Of a DNA stretch of 64,000 nt, positions 11,038 through 19,837 are shown in pieces. Each line of letters starts with the position of its first letter. Positions within the stretch are counted from its first letter, which is position 1. A model generated the notes under the pieces. It worked only from the letters and a program-made list of their open reading frames with translations, was not told where the DNA came from and did no database searches. Source of the stretch: Cohnella kolymensis (GTDB lineage: Bacteria; Bacillota; Bacilli; Paenibacillales; Paenibacillaceae); assembly GCF_000829465.1 (NCBI RefSeq), contig NZ_JXAL01000001.1, forward strand, positions 372,001-436,000, read 5' to 3'. Made by a program: the position numbers and the translations under genes.

Positions 11038-12112
11038 TTACAAGCTCCAATCCAGCTTCACTTCGCCGCCGATGCGGGAAGATTCATAGATTGCGTCGAT
11101 GATGAGGTTGCTGCGCAGGCCGGTTTCCGCAGAGGTCCATGGAGTTTTGCCTTCGCGGATACACTCCAGGAAATGACGGCTTAGCCGGATGCGGGAGTTT
11201 TCTGGATCCTCCGGAGCCTCCAACGGGATGTCAACGGGCTGATCGAAGCGCTCAGTCAGGTATTTCCCCTGTCCGCCGCGCAGCACCGCACCGCCGTCCG
11301 AGCCCATCAGGTGCAAGAACGGCACGCTGTCGGTGTCCATATGGACAGCCCAACTGACTTCCAGAGTTAAAGAGCTGCCGTCCTCCATCTTGATAATGGC
11401 CGTAGCCAAATCCTCGACGTCATAGATGCCGTTCCAATCGGGTTTACCCCACGTGCCGATCCCTTTCTTGCGGGGACCGAATTCCGCATAGGTCGATCCG
11501 TATACCGACACCGGCTTCGGCTCTCCCATGAGGAAGAACGCCAAATCCAACATATGCACACCGATATCGATCAGCGGGCCGCCCCCGGATTGCGCATGCT
11601 GGGTGAACCACGTTCCCCAGCCGGAATCCCTTACGGCGGTACCACCCTGTTTTGGCCGTGTAGATCTTGCCGAGCTCGCCGCGGTCAATCTGCTCTTTCA
11701 CTTGCAGTGACAAGGGCTCCCACCGCATTTGATGGGCGACCATAACCGTCAAACCCGTGCGCCGCTGCGCTCTTACGATCTCTTTGGCAGCCTCGGAGTT
11801 CAATCCCATCGGTTTCTCCACAAGCACGTGCTTGCCGTGATCCAAAGCCAATATCGCCAATGAAGCGTGCGCCTGATTCGGCACTGCGACGATTACCGCA
11901 TCCACATCTTCTCGGCGGATCAGCTCATCGGGTGTCGCGGCAACGACCGGAATACCGTACTGCTGCGCTCTCTGCTCGGCAAGAGGCAGATAAGCGTCCG
12001 TCACCGCCACGAATTCGCATTGATCCTTTAACGCACCGAACTCTTGGAGGTGAACATTCCCGATATTGCCGGCGCCGATCAGACCGATGCGTATTTTCTC
12101 CTTGGAACTCAT
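11038..12112 (-). CDS. Gfo/Idh/MocA-family NAD(P)-dependent oxidoreductase (one frameshift)
   Basis: About 358 residues after repair. The N-terminal Rossmann domain has IGLIGAGNIGNVHLQEF and the family's VEKPMGLN motif. The C-terminal domain includes GGGPLIDIGVHMLDLAFFLMG, with the usual Asp/His of this fold. The two halves are in different frames; dropping one G from the CCC/GGG run at 11628-11630 joins them as WYRRKDSGWGTWFTQ. The family oxidises or reduces sugars, inositols and related cyclitols; substrate not predictable. Start ATG at 12112 follows GGAGG. It stands alone, next to folE but with its own direction of reading and a clear gap. Confidence 0.87.
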
Positions 12113-12231
12113 ATTTCAAAGACCTCCAATCATCGTCTCCTGGAATTTAACTGATAACGCTATATTAGTTCATTACCCATAGATAGACGATGACCGATCT
12201 AGTCTAGTTTCTCTGCATATTTGTCGCAAAT

Positions 12232-12263
12232 AAAAAAACAGCCATCCTTGAAAGGATCGGCTG
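12232..12263 (-). terminator. Terminator after folE
   Basis: Minus strand CAGCCGATCC-TTTCAA-GGATGGCTG followed by seven T, 16 bp after the folE stop. Confidence 0.88.
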
Positions 12264-12278
12264 CAACTATTATCGAAA

Positions 12279-12872
12279 TTATCGGTTCAGCAGCTCCAAA
12301 AACTCCGAACGCAATGCCGGGTTTTGGCGGAATTGGCCCCGCACGGCCGACGTGACCGTGTTGCTGCCATACTTCTTCACTCCGCGTGCGCACATGCAGA
12401 GATGCTCTCCTTCGACAACCACCATAACTCCGTGAGGCCGAAGCACCTCTTCCAAAGTGTCGGCAATTTGCGAAGTGATCCGCTCTTGCACCTGCAAGCG
12501 CCGGGTAACCGCGTCTACAAGACGGGCAAGCTTGCTCAAGCCGGCAACTTTGCCGCTCGGTATGTAGCCGACATGAGCCTTGCCGAAGAAAGGCGCCATA
12601 TGGTGCTCGCACTGACTATAGTAAACGATGTCCTTAACGATAACGAGCTCTTCATGCTGCTCATCGAAGGTTACACCCAGCACCGACCTCGGATCTACGT
12701 CATACCCGCCGAATATTTCTTCGTACATCCGTGTCACGCGGGCAGGCGTTTCCAGCAAGCCTTCGCGCTCTACATTTTCGCCGATCAGCTTAAGAATTTC
12801 CCGAACATGATGCTCAATCTTTTCGCGATTCTGTCCAACCTGCGTATTTACGTAATCCTTGGTACCCGCCAC
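12279..12872 (-). CDS. folE: GTP cyclohydrolase I
   Basis: 197 residues, the usual length. Converts GTP to 7,8-dihydroneopterin triphosphate, the first step of folate synthesis, and also feeds the queuosine precursor pathway represented elsewhere in the window by queF and queG. Zinc and active-site residues are visible in [40 protein letters not shown] and HLCMCARGV. Start is GTG with GAGGGGG seven bases upstream. It appears monocistronic. Confidence 0.97.
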   Translation of the reverse strand: MAGTKDYVNTQVGQNREKIEHHVREILKLIGENVEREGLLETPARVTRMYEEIFGGYDVDPRSVLGVTFDEQHEELVIVKDIVYYSQCEHHMAPFFGKAHVGYIPSGKVAGLSKLARLVDAVTRRLQVQERITSQIADTLEEVLRPHGVMVVVEGEHLCMCARGVKKYGSNTVTSAVRGQFRQNPALRSEFLELLNR

Positions 12873-12946
12873 CGTATTGCCCCCTCGCTCAAACCCTGCT
12901 ATGACGACTGTGCGCGATCAGAGATCGCCGGCAATCAGTCGCATTA

Positions 12947-13177
12947 TTATCTACGAGATTTAGGTTTATTGCCCGGATTTTGGTTTTTCATCATTTGCTG
13001 TGCGCGCTGCAGCTGCTGCTTGTTCATGTTGTAGCCCATCTGCTTCGCCATCTTTGCCATCATGTCAGGATCGTTCTGCATTTTCGTCATTTGATTACGC
13101 AAGTAAAATACCCCGACGATAAAACCAACAATCAGGCCGACGATCAGCGTCAGGATCGGAATTAACCAACTCCACAT
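12947..13177 (-). CDS. yneF: YneF-family small membrane protein (UPF0154)
   Basis: 76 residues. One N-terminal transmembrane helix (LIPILTLIVGLIVGFIVGVF) is followed by a charged cytoplasmic tail containing the family signature MTKMQNDPDMMAKMAKQMGYN. The ATG at 13177 is preferred over the TTG six bases upstream because GGAGGG lies nine bases before it. Function is not established for this family. Not coupled to the neighbouring folE or HD-GYP genes. Confidence 0.9.
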   Translation of the reverse strand: MWSWLIPILTLIVGLIVGFIVGVFYLRNQMTKMQNDPDMMAKMAKQMGYNMNKQQLQRAQQMMKNQNPGNKPKSRR

Positions 13178-13301
13178 CTGCAAGTCCCTCCGAGAATTTC
13201 ATAATAATACCCTGTCTACGCCTCAGTGCGTTAGAACAGGGCTGTTGTACTATGATAGCATGACCGAAATGGAGGCGCAAACCGCTTCGCGCACTCCCTG
13301 A

Positions 13302-14324
13302 CTACGATAAAACGGCATCGATGAAAAGAGTAGGATGCTGCGCCAAATCGATTTCTTTGGCAGCCACGACTTCCTCGCCTTGTTTGTCGATTACGCGAAC
13401 GATCGGGCGGCCCGGCAGCCCTCTGTGCTGGCCGACGACAACGCCGGTCTGGCGGTTGGAGAGACGCACGGAAATTCCGTTAGGATACACCGACACGATA
13501 CGCATAAAATGAACGAGCACCTCGTGATCCAGCTCCCTGCCGGACATCGCATTCATTCGTTCGCATGCCTCATGCGGCAATAACGGTTTAAGATCCTCAG
13601 CATTAAACAGCAGATTGTCATAGGTGTTTGCTGCCGCAGCGATTTTGGCATAGAGATGAATCTCTTCACCGGTCAGTCCGCGGGGAAATCCCGAGCCATC
13701 TACAGCCTCATGATGTTGAAACGCAATGTGAGCGATGAGCAGGCTGTACTCCCGCTTGTTCTTGAGAAGCTCGAATCCCCGCCAAGAGTGATGCATCTTT
13801 CCTTCTTGTATTTCCGGGGCGTTCAGCTTCCCGATGTCATGCAGCAAGGTGCCGATGGCCAATTCTTTTAATTGAACCATATTCAAGCCGAACTCAAGAC
13901 CCAAAAGAGAAGACATCATGCATACGTTCATCGCGTGGATGAACATGGCGTTATCCTCAGTACGGATGTCCGACAGCTGTACGAGAACGCCCTGGTTTTT
14001 CAGAACATCGTCCAGCAGTTGATCGATTGTCTGACCGATGGACTTCGTGCTGAACTGTTTGCCGGAGCGAAGGGTTTCGAATGTCTCGGACATTTGGCGG
14101 ATCACCGCCCGCTTCGTATCATCGGAGAGCACTTCATCCACTGTGATATCGCGAAACATCGGATCATCCAGATATACTGTAGTAACGCCAAGGCGTTTTA
14201 ACGTACTGATCATATAAACGGTCAGCTGCACTCCCATAGACAACAAAACCGTACCGTTCGCCGAAAAAATCGTCCTGCCGAGCGTTTGTCCCGGTTCCAC
14301 AGTCTCTATGTCTACCAATTTCAT
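13302..14324 (-). CDS. HD-GYP domain cyclic-di-GMP phosphodiesterase
   Basis: 340 residues. The HD-GYP domain lies at about residues 120-290 with HAMNVCM, LLHDIGKLNAPEIQEG, AHIAFQHHEAVDGSGFPRGL and the metal/GYP region that hydrolyses c-di-GMP to pGpG or GMP. The N-terminal ~110 residues begin with VEPGQTLGRTIFSANG, a segment common in Bacillus/Paenibacillus HD-GYP proteins. There is no transmembrane segment, so it is cytoplasmic. The signature reads GFPRG instead of GYP, a common variant. GGGAGAG precedes the ATG. Its product affects the ligand of the riboswitch at 7.2 kb, although the two are not adjacent. Confidence 0.9.
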   Translation of the reverse strand: MKLVDIETVEPGQTLGRTIFSANGTVLLSMGVQLTVYMISTLKRLGVTTVYLDDPMFRDITVDEVLSDDTKRAVIRQMSETFETLRSGKQFSTKSIGQTIDQLLDDVLKNQGVLVQLSDIRTEDNAMFIHAMNVCMMSSLLGLEFGLNMVQLKELAIGTLLHDIGKLNAPEIQEGKMHHSWRGFELLKNKREYSLLIAHIAFQHHEAVDGSGFPRGLTGEEIHLYAKIAAAANTYDNLLFNAEDLKPLLPHEACERMNAMSGRELDHEVLVHFMRIVSVYPNGISVRLSNRQTGVVVGQHRGLPGRPIVRVIDKQGEEVVAAKEIDLAQHPTLFIDAVLS

Positions 14325-14454
14325 ATATGATCTCTCCCGAGTAACATCTCATTGTCCTACTAGTATTTCGGAAATTATGAGGTGGAAATGAATGCAATTG
14401 AAGCGGAGAAGATAAATAAAATATAGCAGATTCGAGCCGATTAGGCATATTTAC

Positions 14455-15000
14455 TCAAAAGAGGCGTTCTTTCAAGTGCCAGCAGCGTTTCCTTGATAAT
14501 CCGGGCGAGTAACCGACCATACTTCCATTTGCCCCGATCACTCGATGACATGGAACAACGATAGGAACGGGGTTTTTATTATTGGCCCCGCCGACCGCTC
14601 TTGCCGCTTTAGGTTCGCCGATTGCAACAGCAATATCCTGGTACGCCGCTGTCTGACCGTAAGGGACATCCAGCAGCGCTTTCCAAACCTTAAGTTGAAA
14701 CGGCGTTCCTTTTAGCTCCAGAGGAAGGCTGAAGGTTGTCGTATTTCCTTGGAAATACTCATTCAGCTGCCGCACCGCCTCAATAAGCAATTCGTCATTG
14801 TCATCTCTTACGAATCCGGCTTTGGGCCACCATTTGTTTCCCCATTTAAAAAGTGCCGTATCGCGAACTTGCGAGCTGCCGAAATCAATTCGAGCGATCC
14901 CTCGCTGGCTTCGGCAAATGCTTAGGGTGCCGACAGCACTTTCCATTTCCGTCCACTTCAGCTCCGTCGGAGCTTGAAGAGGCGATTCATTGTGCCTCAT
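14455..15000 (-). CDS. ogt: Methylated-DNA--protein-cysteine methyltransferase
   Basis: 181 residues. Removes methyl groups from O6-methylguanine by suicide transfer to its own cysteine. The active site IVVPCHRVIG and the helix-turn-helix region GTPFQLKVWKALLDVPYG are clear. The C-terminus GYSPGLSRKRCWHLKE replaces the more usual GYxxGLxRKxxLLxxE. Start ATG overlaps the queG stop by four bases (ATGA) and GGGGGAGG lies upstream, so it is translationally coupled to queG. Confidence 0.93.
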   Translation of the reverse strand: MRHNESPLQAPTELKWTEMESAVGTLSICRSQRGIARIDFGSSQVRDTALFKWGNKWWPKAGFVRDDNDELLIEAVRQLNEYFQGNTTTFSLPLELKGTPFQLKVWKALLDVPYGQTAAYQDIAVAIGEPKAARAVGGANNKNPVPIVVPCHRVIGANGSMVGYSPGLSRKRCWHLKERLF

Positions 15001-16184
15001 TGACCTCCCCCTTGCTGTCGTTTCTCGGCAATCGATAATAGAGCGCGCTCAATCGCAGCTTTAACCTCGTCATCCTCTTCAGATAACGATGCGGATTGTA
15101 GACATTGCTCTGCCTGTTCACCGCCGATCCGTCCGAGCGCCCACGCGGCGGTTGCACGCAACACCGGCCGTGGATCCTCCCGCAGCATGCGGTTTATATC
15201 CGGAACGGATTCGGTATCGCGGAAGTTGCCGAGCGCAATGAGCGCATTTCGCTGAATGGGTTTGCGCCCGCGCCAGGATGCTGAACTTTCCCCGAACTTC
15301 TCTTTGAATTCTCGATTTCCCATGGTCAGAAGCGGCCGCAGAAGCGGCTTTGCCGTTTCGGGATCTGGAAGCAGCTCCACGTGGTGTCTCACATCGACTC
15401 CCCGGTTATGAGGACATACGATTTGACAAGTATCGCAGCCATACAGACGGTTTCCGATTTTGACCATCAGCTCGTCTTCAACGATACCTTTGGTCTGGGT
15501 GACGTAAGAGATACATCTTTGCGCATTCAGCTCCCCGGGACCAACCAACGCCCCGGTAGGACAGGCATCGATGCAAATGGTACAGTCTCCACAGCCCTCT
15601 TCCACCGGCTTGTCCGCCGGCAGCGGCAGGTTGGTGATCATTTCGCCGAGGTATACCCATGAACCCCATTCTGGCGTGATGATTGCGGCGTTCTTGCCGC
15701 TCCAGCCGATACCCGCACGTTCCGCCACTGCGCGGTCGGATAGAGCTCCCGTATCCACCATGGATAACAGCCGCGCATCCGGCACCCTGTCATAAAGCCA
15801 GCGGGCGAGCTTATCCAGACGAGCCCTTAATGCATCATGGTAATCCTGGCCCCACGCGGAACGCGAAAGAATCCCCCGCCGCTTGCCGGGTTCGGAGACC
15901 GGCGCGCCTTTCAATTTAGAAGGATACGCGACGGCAATGGCGATAATGGAACGCGGCTCGGAGAACAGCAAGGCCGGATCTGTCCTTTTGTCCAGATCCG
16001 GCTCTTCAAAGCCCGATTCGCGTCCCAGCTCCCGATGACGAATAAGGCGATCCTTCAGCTCCATGAAAGGGTCCGCCGTCGTCACTCTGATTTTGTCAAT
16101 GCCGAGCATCGGTGCTGCGGCGATCATTTCTTCTTTTAACTCCCGCCAATAAGCGGTGTCTCGTTCATTCACCGCAACGGCCAT
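14997..16184 (-). CDS. queG: Epoxyqueuosine reductase
   Basis: 395 residues. Cobalamin-dependent 4Fe-4S enzyme that reduces epoxyqueuosine to queuosine in tRNA. Two iron-sulfur motifs are seen: CGDCTICIDACPTGAL and CDTCQIVCPHN. The B12/substrate region includes VDTGALSDRAVAERAGIGW. The C-terminal ~100 residues form HEAT-like repeats (LIALGNFRDTESVPDINRML, AAWALGRIGGEQAEQCL) as in the Bacillus enzyme. It lies 24 bp after rnhA and overlaps ogt. The rest of the pathway in this window (queF and the precursor transporter) is 30 kb away. Confidence 0.96.
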   Translation of the reverse strand: MAVAVNERDTAYWRELKEEMIAAAPMLGIDKIRVTTADPFMELKDRLIRHRELGRESGFEEPDLDKRTDPALLFSEPRSIIAIAVAYPSKLKGAPVSEPGKRRGILSRSAWGQDYHDALRARLDKLARWLYDRVPDARLLSMVDTGALSDRAVAERAGIGWSGKNAAIITPEWGSWVYLGEMITNLPLPADKPVEEGCGDCTICIDACPTGALVGPGELNAQRCISYVTQTKGIVEDELMVKIGNRLYGCDTCQIVCPHNRGVDVRHHVELLPDPETAKPLLRPLLTMGNREFKEKFGESSASWRGRKPIQRNALIALGNFRDTESVPDINRMLREDPRPVLRATAAWALGRIGGEQAEQCLQSASLSEEDDEVKAAIERALLSIAEKRQQGGGQ

Positions 16185-16208
16185 ATTAGATCCCTCCCGG
16201 GCTGTCGA

Positions 16209-16646
16209 TTACGACAACCGGGCAATCGCTTCGCGCGCCATAAGGTCGCAATGATTGTTGAGTTCGTTGTCGCTGTGCCCTTTTACTTTAATGTATTCCA
16301 CTTGATGCATGTTCATCAGCTCGGCGAGTTTTTCCCAAAGATCCCGATTCTCGACAGGCTTGTTCTGGCTGTTCCGCCATCCGTTGCGGATCCACCCTTT
16401 CATCCAGCCCTGTTGAAAGCAGTTGACCAAGTAAGCCGAGTCGCTGTGCAGCTTCACCTTGCAAGGTTCTTTCAGCCGCTTCAACGCTTCGATCGCTGCC
16501 GTAAGCTCCATGCGGTTATTCGTAGTTAATGTCTCGGCGCCTGAAATGTCCTTGCGCTTATCTCCGAACATGAGCACCGCGCCCCAGCCGCCCGGACCCG
16601 GATTACCGGAGCAGGCTCCATCTGTGTAGACGATAACTTCTTTCAC
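16209..16646 (-). CDS. rnhA: Ribonuclease HI
   Basis: 145 residues. Cleaves RNA in RNA-DNA hybrids. Catalytic acids are visible in VYTDGACSGNPGPGGWG (Asp), NNRMELTAAIEAL (Glu), LHSDSAYLV (Asp) and HCDLMAREA (Asp). The basic protrusion GWMKGWIRNGWRNSQNKP identifies the E. coli-like RNase HI rather than RNase HII/HIII. Start is GTG after AAAGAGGGA. It follows lepB by 21 bp in the same operon. Confidence 0.96.
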   Translation of the reverse strand: MKEVIVYTDGACSGNPGPGGWGAVLMFGDKRKDISGAETLTTNNRMELTAAIEALKRLKEPCKVKLHSDSAYLVNCFQQGWMKGWIRNGWRNSQNKPVENRDLWEKLAELMNMHQVEYIKVKGHSDNELNNHCDLMAREAIARLS

Positions 16647-16667
16647 TGCGGATTCCCTCTTTCCCAG

Positions 16668-17258
16668 CTACAGCCATGCCCAGCGCGTAATCGGCCATAA
16701 GATCACATCCGCGCGGCCTTTGATGATATTTTCCGATATTTCTTTGAAATGGCGACTGTCCCTGCTCGCGCCTTGGCGGCGGTTGTCTCCCATTACAAAA
16801 TAGTGTCCGGGACTTACCTTGAAAGCCGGAACATCTTCATATTCGATCTTCGAATCGGTATAAGGCTCAATTGTAAGCTGCCCATTGCGATAGAGCTGCC
16901 CGTTCCGGATCTCCAGCGTGTCCCCGGGCACTCCGATAATCCTTTTCACGAGATATTGCTTGTCGTCAGGACCCGGATCTTTGAAAATAACAATGTCTCC
17001 GCGCTCTGGCTTGCCGAATTCGTATACGATTTTATTAATGAACAGCCATTCTTTCTCGTACAACGTAGGTTCCATGGAGTAGCTTTTCACCGTGGACAGC
17101 TGGAATACGAACGCCCTTAAAAGCAGTACGATTACGAGAGCCACAATTAACGCTATGGCCCAATCCCACAATTCCTTGCGCCAACCGGTCATCCGCGGTT
17201 TGTCGGTCCCGCGCGCTCTTCCCCTCGGAGGGGAGGAGGAATCCGTTTGATTGATCAT
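16668..17258 (-). CDS. lepB: Type I signal peptidase
   Basis: 196 residues, Gram-positive SipS/SipT type with one N-terminal membrane segment (WDWAIALIVALVIVLLLRAF). The catalytic Ser is in SYSMEPTL and the Lys in YLVKRIIGVPGD. The family boxes YFVMGDNRRQGASRDSR follow. It cleaves signal peptides of exported proteins on the outer face of the membrane. The N-terminus is Arg/Pro-rich, which is common in this group. The ATG overlaps the upstream stop by four bases. Confidence 0.96.
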   Translation of the reverse strand: MINQTDSSSPPRGRARGTDKPRMTGWRKELWDWAIALIVALVIVLLLRAFVFQLSTVKSYSMEPTLYEKEWLFINKIVYEFGKPERGDIVIFKDPGPDDKQYLVKRIIGVPGDTLEIRNGQLYRNGQLTIEPYTDSKIEYEDVPAFKVSPGHYFVMGDNRRQGASRDSRHFKEISENIIKGRADVILWPITRWAWL

Positions 17259-17836
17259 GGGTGCTGTCTCTCTCCTTCACGGCTCAGCTGTTGTTTCCAC
17301 TGCTCATAATAGCTTCTTATGGCATCATCACCGAAAGGAGAACTCTGTCTGGCTATCGTGTCCTGCAGGGTCGCAAGACCCGCTTCCACTTGAGCCTGCA
17401 CGGCTTCGCTGTAGCGATACGTGTCCTTGTGGCGGAGAAACTCATCCCGGTCAAGTTCAAGCACAGTGCCGTTCGGCAAGAGGACGACATCCAGGTCATA
17501 ATCGATATAAGTCAACACATCTGCGTAACGGTACGGAGGTGACGCCAGGTTACAGTAATACCGGATACCCTTGTCTTCGAGCAAAGCAACGACATTAAAC
17601 CATTGATCCTGCATGAAAAAGGATACGGCGGGTATGCGGCTGACCCACTGCTTGCCGTCTGCTTCAACAATCGTGGTTTGGTCGTTCAAAAAAACCCACA
17701 TCGATTCCGATGCATGCTGCGGGTATAACCTTCCCTCAGGCACCTGCCAATTTTCCAGCCACATCCGATGGAGAGAGCCGTCATGCTTGAAGCTTTTGAT
17801 TATACAACGCTGGTACGACTGATCTGCATTGGCCAT
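17255..17836 (-). CDS. DUF402/UPF0374 protein, nucleoside tri-/diphosphate phosphatase type
   Basis: 193 residues. Matches the Bacillus YgaC/Staphylococcus Ntdp family: SFKHDGSLHRMW near the start, then WFNVVALLEDKGIRYYCN and YIDYDLDVVLLPNGTVLELD carrying the conserved acidic residues that bind metal in DUF402 proteins. Family members hydrolyse nucleoside tri- and diphosphates. Start ATG at 17836 is preferred because GGAGG lies nine bases upstream; the frame is open 63 bases further. It is first in the run with lepB, rnhA, queG and ogt. Confidence 0.88.
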   Translation of the reverse strand: MANADQSYQRCIIKSFKHDGSLHRMWLENWQVPEGRLYPQHASESMWVFLNDQTTIVEADGKQWVSRIPAVSFFMQDQWFNVVALLEDKGIRYYCNLASPPYRYADVLTYIDYDLDVVLLPNGTVLELDRDEFLRHKDTYRYSEAVQAQVEAGLATLQDTIARQSSPFGDDAIRSYYEQWKQQLSREGERQHP

Positions 17837-17907
17837 GACGGCATGCCTCCGGTGTAATCCTTCAAGATGTTGCCGCGTAAGGCGTGCGGCAGTGCACATT
17901 TACTATA

Positions 17908-17953
17908 AGAAAAGCATATCTCCCCGCCAAAAGCAATGGCGCACAAGATATGC
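17908..17953 (-). terminator. Terminator after the GNAT gene
   Basis: Minus strand GGCATATCT ... AGATATGC followed by TTTTCTTA, in the gap between the GNAT gene and the ntdP-lepB operon. Confidence 0.7.
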
Positions 17954-17981
17954 CTTCAATGAGTCCTTACAATCGCATTGC

Positions 17982-18404
17982 TTAGCCTGCCACAATCGAC
18001 AACGGCTGCGACATACGAGCGAAATCGAGCTGTCTTGAACCGAGCGATTCATAGAACGGACGAAGCAATTCGTTATGCTTGTCCCCTGCGATCATGACCT
18101 TCAGCACATTGCGTTGACGGAAGCGGTTGTCCATGTTGGCTACCAATGCTCGTCCAACACCTTGGCGCTGAAATTGCTCCTTCACGGCAATGCGATATAC
18201 ATAACCCTTCTGCTGATCAATCGTTCCGATTAGGACGCCGGCAAGTGTACCGGCCTGTTCCGCGACCAGGACCAGATCACTGTCCCAAGAAAGCTGCCGC
18301 GCAAATGGACCCATCGTCTCCTCGCAGCACTCCTCCGATAACACTTCTTTCAGAAGTTCGGAAACGGACCGGTAGTCCGATAATTGAAAAGAACGAATTT
18401 GCAT
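17982..18404 (-). CDS. GNAT-family N-acetyltransferase
   Basis: 140 residues with the acetyl-CoA binding signature VKEQFQRQGVGRALV and the preceding beta strand YVYRIA. The N-terminus is MQIRSFQLSDYRSVSELLKE, typical of RimI-like GNATs. The acceptor is unknown. The start has GGGGG nine bases upstream. It is single-gene, ended by its own terminator. Confidence 0.88.
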   Translation of the reverse strand: MQIRSFQLSDYRSVSELLKEVLSEECCEETMGPFARQLSWDSDLVLVAEQAGTLAGVLIGTIDQQKGYVYRIAVKEQFQRQGVGRALVANMDNRFRQRNVLKVMIAGDKHNELLRPFYESLGSRQLDFARMSQPLSIVAG

Positions 18405-18650
18405 GTCAGAAGTCCCCCAAGCAGAAAGTTTACATTCGCTTAACGTATGTTTAATTTTACGACAATTTATTGAAATATCTAGTTCTTTTTTAACAAAAAT
18501 CTAAATTTATTTTATGTAAATATTAGATATTACTATGAAAACGCTTTAAAGTGGTGATTATGGCATGATCCTGATACTTAATGGATGATTATCGCTTTTT
18601 TTCGTGAATTTTGGCTTGTTCCTCCTTCGATTCGTTTAGCGCAAAAACTT

Positions 18651-18681
18651 TTTGGGTAATAATAAAAAAGTTGTACCCAAA
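18651..18681 (+). promoter_or_regulatory. Inverted repeat upstream of sodA
   Basis: TTTGGGTA and TACCCAAA, exactly complementary 8-bp arms, are separated by 15 A/T-rich bases. It lies about 50 bp upstream of the sodA -35 box and 245 bp from the GNAT start. It may be an operator or the hairpin of a short transcript. No known regulator site was recognised. The rest of 18405-18730 is AT-rich and shows nothing else. Confidence 0.4.
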
Positions 18682-18730
18682 CGTGGATTTGTCGAAACAG
18701 GCGCACGATTCGACTTTAGAAACATCCTCG

Positions 18731-18759
18731 TTGATTTACTATAAAAAATAAGGGATAAT
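18731..18759 (+). promoter_or_regulatory. Sigma-A-type promoter of sodA
   Basis: TTGATT, 17 bp, GATAAT. A leader of about 40 nt follows, ending with the AGGAGG ribosome binding site before sodA. Confidence 0.75.
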
Positions 18760-18805
18760 ACATTGAGAGCTACATAAGAAAAATCAATTTAGGAGGTTTT
18801 CTTTA

Positions 18806-19416
18806 ATGGCACATGAATTACCAGCGCTCCCGTATCCGTTCAATGCATTGGAGCCGCACATCGACGCTCAGACGATGGAGATCCATCACGACCGTCACCA
18901 CAACACTTACGTAACAAACTTGAACAAAGCACTTCAGGATTCCGCTCCGAATTTGCTGGACAAGAGCGTTGAAGATCTCATTTCCGACCTTAACGCAGTT
19001 CCTGAAAACATCCGCACTGCCGTTCGCAACAACGGCGGCGGTCATGCCAACACACGTTGTTCTGGCAGATCATGAGCCCGAACGGCGGCGGACAGCCATC
19101 CGGCGCTTTGGCGGATGCGATTAACAGCGAGTTCGGAAGCTTTGATAAGTTCAAGGAACAATTCGCAGCAGCAGCGACAACCCGCTTCGGCTCCGGCTGG
19201 GGATGGCTGGCTGCCAAGAACGGCAAGCTGAAGATTTACAGCCTGCCGAACCAAGACAACCCGATCATGGAAGGCGACACGCCGCTTCTGGGTCTGGATG
19301 TATGGGAACATTCCTACTACCTGAAATATCAGAACAAACGCCCTGATTACATCGCAGCGTTCTGGAACGTCGTCAACTGGAACGAAGTAAGCAGACGTTT
19401 CGAAGCAGCGAAGTAA
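18806..19416 (+). CDS. sodA: Manganese/iron superoxide dismutase (one frameshift)
   Basis: About 203 residues after repair, the standard SodA length. Converts superoxide to hydrogen peroxide and oxygen in the cytoplasm. Metal ligands are in [20 protein letters not shown] and [17 protein letters not shown]. At about 19051 one C is missing: GCCAACACACG should read GCCAACCACACG, which gives [20 protein letters not shown]. It has its own promoter, an AGGAGG ribosome binding site and a terminator. It is the second superoxide dismutase of the window, without the long extension of the gene at 9.5 kb. Confidence 0.94.
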
Positions 19417-19422
19417 TTGTAA

Positions 19423-19466
19423 ACACCGCTCGAATCCCGAACGTGGGATGCGAGCGGTGTTTTTTT
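19423..19466 (+). terminator. Terminator after sodA
   Basis: ACACCGCTCG ... CGAGCGGTGT followed by six T, directly after the sodA stop. Confidence 0.92.
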
Positions 19467-19563
19467 ATGTGTGTGGTAACACTTTTGTGGCTCTCTCTAG
19501 CCATTTGACACTCCTGCAGCACATTGACCCCCTCTAACCATTCGAAGCCTACTCCAGCCCCGC

Positions 19564-19765
19564 GTTAGTCTACTTTCCGTACTATCTCCGCCTTTTGCTC
19601 CCACTCTAGCCCTCAGTTAGTCTATTTTCCATACTATCTCCGCCGTCTGCCCCTCCTCTAGCCCTCAGTTAGTCTATTTTTTAGACTATCTCCGCCATTT
19701 TCCCTTACTCTAGACCCGCGTTAGTCTATTTTTTGTATTATTTCCGCCATCTGCCCCTCCTATCT
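19564..19765. repeat. Tandem array, 52-bp period, four units (family A)
   Basis: Four units start with GTTAGTCTA at 19564, 19616, 19668 and 19720, an exact 52-bp spacing. Each unit has a palindromic core (one copy reads AGTCTA-TTTTT-TAGACT) followed by ATCTCCGCC and a C-rich linker ending CTCTAGCCC. The same family occurs in the opposite orientation at 39.1 kb. It lies between convergent sodA and mutY. 19467-19560 is C-rich but shows no gene. Confidence 0.9.
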
Positions 19766-19797
19766 CCCCCTCCTCTAGCTGTCCGTCTTTCCAAAAT

Positions 19798-19815
19798 AAA
19801 AAACCGCGTCAGCGG
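19798..19815 (-). terminator. Terminator after mutY
   Basis: Minus strand CCGC-TGAC-GCGG followed by six T, about 25 bp beyond the mutY stop. Confidence 0.7.
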
Positions 19816-19837
19816 CTGCAAAAAAAACGGCGCACTG

